DNA from: an uncultured Thiohalocapsa sp.
GTDB lineage: Bacteria > Pseudomonadota > Gammaproteobacteria > Chromatiales > Chromatiaceae
Reading direction: 5' to 3'
Length of the DNA stretch: 47,125 bases
Assembly (NCBI RefSeq): GCF_913063425.1
Contig: NZ_CAJXYK010000049.1
Coordinates: 1-47,125 of the forward strand
In this document: piece after piece, positions 43,094 to 47,125 of the stretch
Position numbering within the stretch: position 1 is the stretch's first letter
Layout: each line of letters opens with the position of its first letter
Notes under the pieces: model-generated
Database searches by the model: none
The model's input: the letters and a program-made list of their open reading frames with translations, nothing else
Told to the model about the DNA's origin: nothing
Program-made: the position numbers and the translations under genes

Positions 43094-43215
43094 GGAATGC
43101 TCCTGTTCGGAAAGACTCCGCGCCCTCGCCGCAGCGCTCGCACCGGCACGGACGCACTGCACCGGCGCTGCATTGTGCTCAAGATGCCCGCGGCGGGGCG
43201 ACTCCGCGGCAACGC

Positions 43216-44556
43216 TCAGGCGCCGATCTCTGCACGCACCGTCTCTGCCAGCTGCTCCGCGATGCCCTGCACCTGCTGCGGGTCCATGCCCTCCACCATC
43301 ACGCGCACGACGGGCTCGGTGCCGGACGGGCGCAGCAGTACCCGCCCCTGCCCCGCCAGCTCCGCCTCCGCCCCCTGCACCGCCGCCTGTACGGCGGGCA
43401 GCGTCGTCGGGTCCATGCGGCGCTCAAGGCGCACGTTCACCAGCACCTGCGGGTAGTGCTCCACCTCTGCGGCGGCCTCGGCGAGCGTACAGCCCTGCTC
43501 GGTGAGTGCTGCCAGGACCTGCAGCGCGGCGACGATGCCGTCGCCGGTGGAGGTACGGTCGCGGCAGATGATGTGTCCGGACGGCTCGCCGCCGAGCACG
43601 CCGTCGCTGACCTTGAGGTGCTCCATGATGTAGCGGTCGCCGACGTTGGTCCGGTCGAAGGCCACGTCAAGGCGGCGCAGCGCCAGCTCCAGGCCCAGGT
43701 TGCTCATCAGGGTACCGACCACGGGGCCGTGCAGGCAGCCGGCGGCCAGCCGCGACTTGGCGATGATGTAGATCAGCGCATCGCCGTCGATGACGGCGCC
43801 GCCGGCATCCACCATCATCAGCCGGTCGCCGTCGCCGTCGAAGGCGATGCCCAGCGCCGCCTGCTCCTCCAGGACCCGGGCCGCCAGCGTCTCCGGCTTG
43901 GTGGAGCCCACCTCACGGTTGATGTTGAGCCCGTCCGGCGCCGCGCCGATGGTGACCACCTGCGCGCCCAGCTCCTCGAACACATAGGGGGCGATGTTGT
44001 ACGTAGCGCCGTGGGCACAGTCGATGACGATCTTGAGCCCCTTGAGCGAGAGCGCCTGCGGGAAGCTGCTCTTGCAGAACTCGATGTAGCGACCCGCGGC
44101 ATCGTCCACCCGCTTGACCTTACCCAGCTCGGCGGCGGGGACGGTCACCAGCGGACGATCGATCTCCGCCTCGACGGCGAACTCCACGGCGTCCGGCAGT
44201 TTGTCCCCCGCAGCGGAGAAGAACTTGATGCCGTTGTCGTCGTAGGGGTTGTGAGACGCGGTGATGACGATGCCGGCGGCGGCCCGGAAGGTGCGGGTAA
44301 GGTAGGCCACGCCGGGGGTGGGCATCGGGCCCAGCAGGCGGATATCGACCCCGGCCGCCACCAGCCCGGCCTCAAGCGCAGACTCAAACATGTAGCCCGA
44401 GATGCGCGTGTCCTTGCCGATGAGCACCGTCCCCGCGCCCGTGCCGCCCAAGACGCGACCGGCGGCCCAGCCGAGCTTGACGACGAAATCAGGACTGATG
44501 GTGGGCTCGCCGACGCGCCCGCGGATGCCATCGGTGCCGAAGTACTTTCGCTTCAA
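43216..44556 (-). CDS. glmM: Phosphoglucosamine mutase
   Basis: GlmM interconverts glucosamine-6-phosphate and glucosamine-1-phosphate for peptidoglycan and LPS precursor synthesis. The N-terminal [16 protein letters not shown], the phosphorylated serine loop [15 protein letters not shown] (S101), the metal-binding DGDGDR (around residue 242) and the C-terminal [15 protein letters not shown] are all intact. The 446 residues are normal. It overlaps folP by 4 bp, continuing the conserved ftsH-folP-glmM operon. Confidence 0.96.
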   Translation of the reverse strand: MKRKYFGTDGIRGRVGEPTISPDFVVKLGWAAGRVLGGTGAGTVLIGKDTRISGYMFESALEAGLVAAGVDIRLLGPMPTPGVAYLTRTFRAAAGIVITASHNPYDDNGIKFFSAAGDKLPDAVEFAVEAEIDRPLVTVPAAELGKVKRVDDAAGRYIEFCKSSFPQALSLKGLKIVIDCAHGATYNIAPYVFEELGAQVVTIGAAPDGLNINREVGSTKPETLAARVLEEQAALGIAFDGDGDRLMMVDAGGAVIDGDALIYIIAKSRLAAGCLHGPVVGTLMSNLGLELALRRLDVAFDRTNVGDRYIMEHLKVSDGVLGGEPSGHIICRDRTSTGDGIVAALQVLAALTEQGCTLAEAAAEVEHYPQVLVNVRLERRMDPTTLPAVQAAVQGAEAELAGQGRVLLRPSGTEPVVRVMVEGMDPQQVQGIAEQLAETVRAEIGA

Positions 44557-45482
44557 CCAGGTTCCCCTTGCTCGGCAGGAGCTTGTGCCGTGGCAGCGGC
44601 AACCGCCGCCACCACCTTGAGCGCATCCACGGTCGGGGCGACATCGTGCACCCGCAGGATGCGCGCGCCGCTCCGGGCGGCAAGCACGGCTGCCGCCAGC
44701 CCGGCGGGCAAGCGCTCCGCCACCGGCCGGCCCGTGATGGCCCCGAGCATGGACTTGCGTGAGATGCCCACCAGCAAGGGCGGTCCGATCTCTGCCAGCT
44801 CCGGGAGCCGCGCCAAAAGTGCGAGATTATGCGCCAAGCGCTTGCCGAAGCCAAAGCCCGGATCGAGCAGCAGACGCTCCCCTGGCAGACCAGCGGCGAG
44901 GCAGGCGGCGATGCGGGCTTTGAGGAAGTTCCCCACCTCGGCCACGACATCGCCATAGGTGGGGCTTTCCTGCATGGTGCGAGGCTCCCCCTGCATGTGC
45001 ATCAGGCAGACCGGCAGGCCCAGGGAGACCGCCGCCGCGAGGGCGCCCGGCGCACGCAGCGCTCGCACGTCGTTGATGAGACTCGCCCCGGCGTCGGCCG
45101 CCGCCCGCATCACCTCGGGCTTGGAGGTATCCACGGACACAGGCACGGGAAGACGCCGCGCCAACGCTTCGATTACCGGCACGACGCGGCGACGCTCATC
45201 CTGCATGGACACGGCGTCGGCCCCCGGGCGGGTGGACTCGCCGCCCACGTCGATGATGTCAGCCCCCTCGGCGACCATCTGCTCGGCGCGGCGAAGAGCC
45301 GTATCGCGCGCAAAAAAATCACCCCCGTCCGAGAAGGAATCGGGGGTGACGTTGAGCACCCCCATGACGCGGGGGGTGCTCAGGTCTACGCGGCGATCAC
45401 CGCAGTGGAGAACAGGGCCTTTCAGGTCAGGAGCCGACGGCCGATCCGACGCCGGGCCGCCGGCTGCATCGCTGTCGATCAA
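44553..45482 (-). CDS. folP: Dihydropteroate synthase
   Basis: FolP condenses p-aminobenzoate with dihydropterin pyrophosphate in folate synthesis and is the sulfonamide target. The pterin-binding motif [16 protein letters not shown] and SLINDVRAL are clear; the DPGFGFGK motif follows. Length is 309 residues. The start is probably TTG at 45482, overlapping the ftsH stop; no ATG or GTG start fits before the conserved core. The first 25 residues are Ala/Pro/Asp-rich and unconserved. Confidence 0.92.
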   Translation of the reverse strand: MIDSDAAGGPASDRPSAPDLKGPVLHCGDRRVDLSTPRVMGVLNVTPDSFSDGGDFFARDTALRRAEQMVAEGADIIDVGGESTRPGADAVSMQDERRRVVPVIEALARRLPVPVSVDTSKPEVMRAAADAGASLINDVRALRAPGALAAAVSLGLPVCLMHMQGEPRTMQESPTYGDVVAEVGNFLKARIAACLAAGLPGERLLLDPGFGFGKRLAHNLALLARLPELAEIGPPLLVGISRKSMLGAITGRPVAERLPAGLAAAVLAARSGARILRVHDVAPTVDALKVVAAVAAATAQAPAEQGEPG

Positions 45483-47125
45483 TGCTCACCCGCAGGGCCA
45501 CCGATGGGGCCGCCCGAGGGACGCGGGTCGGTGTCCGGCTTGCCGCCGGGCTGGGCCGAAGCCGGCGCATCGGCGCTGCCGCTCGGGGGCTGCGAGGCAT
45601 CATCGGACCACTGCTTGGGCGGACGCGGCACCCGACCTTCCATGATGTCGGTGATCTGGTCGGCGTCGATGGTCTCGTACTTGATCAGCGCCTGAGCCAT
45701 CGTATGGAGCTTCTCCATGTTCTCTTCCAGCAGCGACTTCGCCCGCTCGTAGTTGCGGTCGATGAAGTTGCGGATCTCCTTGTCGATCAGGTGCGAGGTC
45801 TCGTCGGAGACGTTCTTGTGCTGCGTCACCGAGTGGCCGAGGAAGACCTCCTGCTCATCCTCGCTGTAGGTGAGCGGGCCGAGCTTATCCGACAGTCCCC
45901 ACTTGGTGACCATGTTGCGGGCAAGCTCCGTGGCGCGCTGGATGTCGTTGGAGGCACCCGTGGTGACCATCTCCGGGCCGAAGATCAGCTCCTCCGCCAG
46001 GCGCCCGCCGAACAGCGAGGAGATCTGGCTCTCCAGCCGCTGCTTGCTGTAGCTGAAGCGGTCGTCCTCCGGCAGGAAGAGCGTGACGCCGAGCGCCCGG
46101 CCGCGCGGGATGATGCTGACCTTGTGCACCGGATCATGCTCCGGCACCAGGCGGCCGACGATGGCATGACCGGACTCGTGGTAGGCCGTGAGCTTTTTCT
46201 CGTCGTCCGACATGACCATGGACCGGCGCTCGGCGCCCATCATGATCTTGTCCTTCGCCTTTTCCATGTCCTCCATGTCCACGAGGCGCTTGTTGGCGCG
46301 GGCGGCGAACAGCGCGGCCTCGTTGACCAGGTTCGCAAGGTCTGCACCCGAGAACCCGGGCGTGCCCCGCGCGATCACGGACGGCACCACGTCGTCTGCG
46401 CTCGGCACCTTGCGCATGTGCACCTTAAGGATCTGCTCGCGACCGCGCACATCCGGCAGCGGCACCACCACCTGGCGGTCGAAGCGCCCGGGGCGCAGCA
46501 GCGCCGGGTCGAGCACGTCGGGCCGGTTGGTGGCGGCGATGACGATGACGCCCTCGTTGCCCTCGAAGCCGTCCATCTCCACCAGCAGCTGGTTCAGCGT
46601 CTGCTCGCGCTCGTCGTGGCCGCCGCCAAGGCCGGCACCGCGGTGGCGGCCGACGGCGTCAATCTCATCGATGAAGATGATGCAGGGGGCGTGCTTCTTC
46701 GCCTGCTCGAACATGTCGCGCACGCGGGAGGCGCCGACGCCGACGAACATCTCCACGAAGTCGGAGCCGGAGATGGTGAAGAAGGGCACCTTGGCCTCTC
46801 CGGCGATGGCACGGGCGAGCAGCGTCTTACCGGTGCCCGGCGGGCCCACCATGAGCACGCCCTTCGGGATCTTGCCGCCGAGCTTCTGGAACTTGGACGG
46901 GTCCTTCAGGAAGTCCACGACCTCGACGACCTCTTCCTTAGCCTCCTCGGCGCCGGCCATGTCGGCGAAGGTGACCTTGACCTGGTCCTCGCTCAGCATG
47001 CGCGCCTTGCTCTTGGCGAAGGACATGGCACCGCGGCCGCCGGCGCCACCCTGCATCTGCCGCATGAAGAAGATCCACAGGCCGATCAGGATGAACAGCG
47101 GGAACCAGTTGATCAGGATCTGCAT
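45479..47125 (-). CDS. ftsH: ATP-dependent zinc metalloprotease FtsH, partial
   Basis: FtsH is a membrane-bound AAA+ protease that degrades, for example, LpxC, sigma-32 and misfolded membrane proteins. The window ends inside the gene: the first visible residues [24 protein letters not shown] are the second membrane helix, so about 95 N-terminal residues are missing. Walker A GPPGTGKT (94-101), Walker B IIFIDEID, the second region of homology and the zinc-binding YHESGH (HEXXH type) are present. The C-terminus carries a Pro/Ser/Gly-rich tail. It overlaps folP by 4 bp. Confidence 0.97.
   Translation of the reverse strand: MQILINWFPLFILIGLWIFFMRQMQGGAGGRGAMSFAKSKARMLSEDQVKVTFADMAGAEEAKEEVVEVVDFLKDPSKFQKLGGKIPKGVLMVGPPGTGKTLLARAIAGEAKVPFFTISGSDFVEMFVGVGASRVRDMFEQAKKHAPCIIFIDEIDAVGRHRGAGLGGGHDEREQTLNQLLVEMDGFEGNEGVIVIAATNRPDVLDPALLRPGRFDRQVVVPLPDVRGREQILKVHMRKVPSADDVVPSVIARGTPGFSGADLANLVNEAALFAARANKRLVDMEDMEKAKDKIMMGAERRSMVMSDDEKKLTAYHESGHAIVGRLVPEHDPVHKVSIIPRGRALGVTLFLPEDDRFSYSKQRLESQISSLFGGRLAEELIFGPEMVTTGASNDIQRATELARNMVTKWGLSDKLGPLTYSEDEQEVFLGHSVTQHKNVSDETSHLIDKEIRNFIDRNYERAKSLLEENMEKLHTMAQALIKYETIDADQITDIMEGRVPRPPKQWSDDASQPPSGSADAPASAQPGGKPDTDPRPSGGPIGGPAGEH

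Noticed and set aside
43087-44958. A 623-codon plus-strand frame opposite glmM and folP
   Set aside because: It is antisense to two conserved enzymes with full motif sets.

Overview
The window is very GC-rich DNA (roughly 70 % by eye) from a gammaproteobacterium. The proteins read like those of the Ectothiorhodospiraceae or other Chromatiales-like purple-sulfur relatives, but the species cannot be named from sequence alone. Most of it is ordinary core chromosome. The order maf - sppA - HAD phosphatase - rluC / rne / ptpA - kdsB - lpxK - msbA - exbD - exbB - comEC - DUF2062 - lolD - lolC closely follows the arrangement known from Pseudomonas. murB, usually next to rne, is missing here.

Layout. 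0.1-2.8 kb: xerD and ogt on the minus strand, a YcgN-type protein and maf on the plus strand. 3.0-5.6 kb: minus-strand sppA, HAD phosphatase and rluC, overlapping. 5.6-9.6 kb: a long structured leader followed by rne. 9.8-13.1 kb: an overlapping three-gene operon (sulfotransferase, GT4 glycosyltransferase, DUF2334 deacetylase) that looks like accessory cell-surface or glycolipid chemistry. 13.15-13.64 kb: a low-molecular-weight tyrosine phosphatase (ptpA/wzb family).

13.6-21.65 kb is an integrated mobile element of about 8 kb. It sits inside the 5' end of ptpA, between 14-bp direct repeats that encode part of the phosphatase P-loop. It supplies a replacement 5' end and promoter, while the original 21-codon 5' fragment lies stranded at the far end. 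It carries an integrase, a HTH/excisionase-like protein, a replication-type ATPase, an origin-like inverted repeat, a Nu1-like small terminase, a diverged major-capsid-like protein, several small unknown genes and about 0.8 kb of GC-rich long repeats. It has no recognisable large terminase, portal, protease, tail or lysis genes, which points to a capsid-encoding phage satellite rather than a full prophage.

21.7-23.2 kb is a gene-poor stretch. It holds a secreted unknown protein, a strong small-RNA candidate (sigma-54-like promoter, 12-bp hairpin, textbook terminator), a 5'-truncated OsmC remnant and a 91-residue unknown protein. 23.2-30.6 kb: lipid A/KDO and envelope genes (kdsB, lpxK, msbA, exbD, exbB) and comEC, all on the minus strand. 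30.7-34.6 kb: a DUF2062 membrane protein, lolD, a single lolC/E gene with a possible translational switch over its start codon, and a Pro/Ala-rich anchored protein.

34.7-39.5 kb: purine salvage (methylthioinosine phosphorylase, hpt), a hemerythrin, two orphan peptide-type ABC permeases and an L,D-transpeptidase. 39.6-43.1 kb: the fur / bamE divergent pair, rnfH, ratA and a sodium-symporter-family transporter. 43.2-47.1 kb: glmM, folP and ftsH, with ftsH cut by the window end. No tRNA, rRNA, CRISPR array or insertion sequence was seen.
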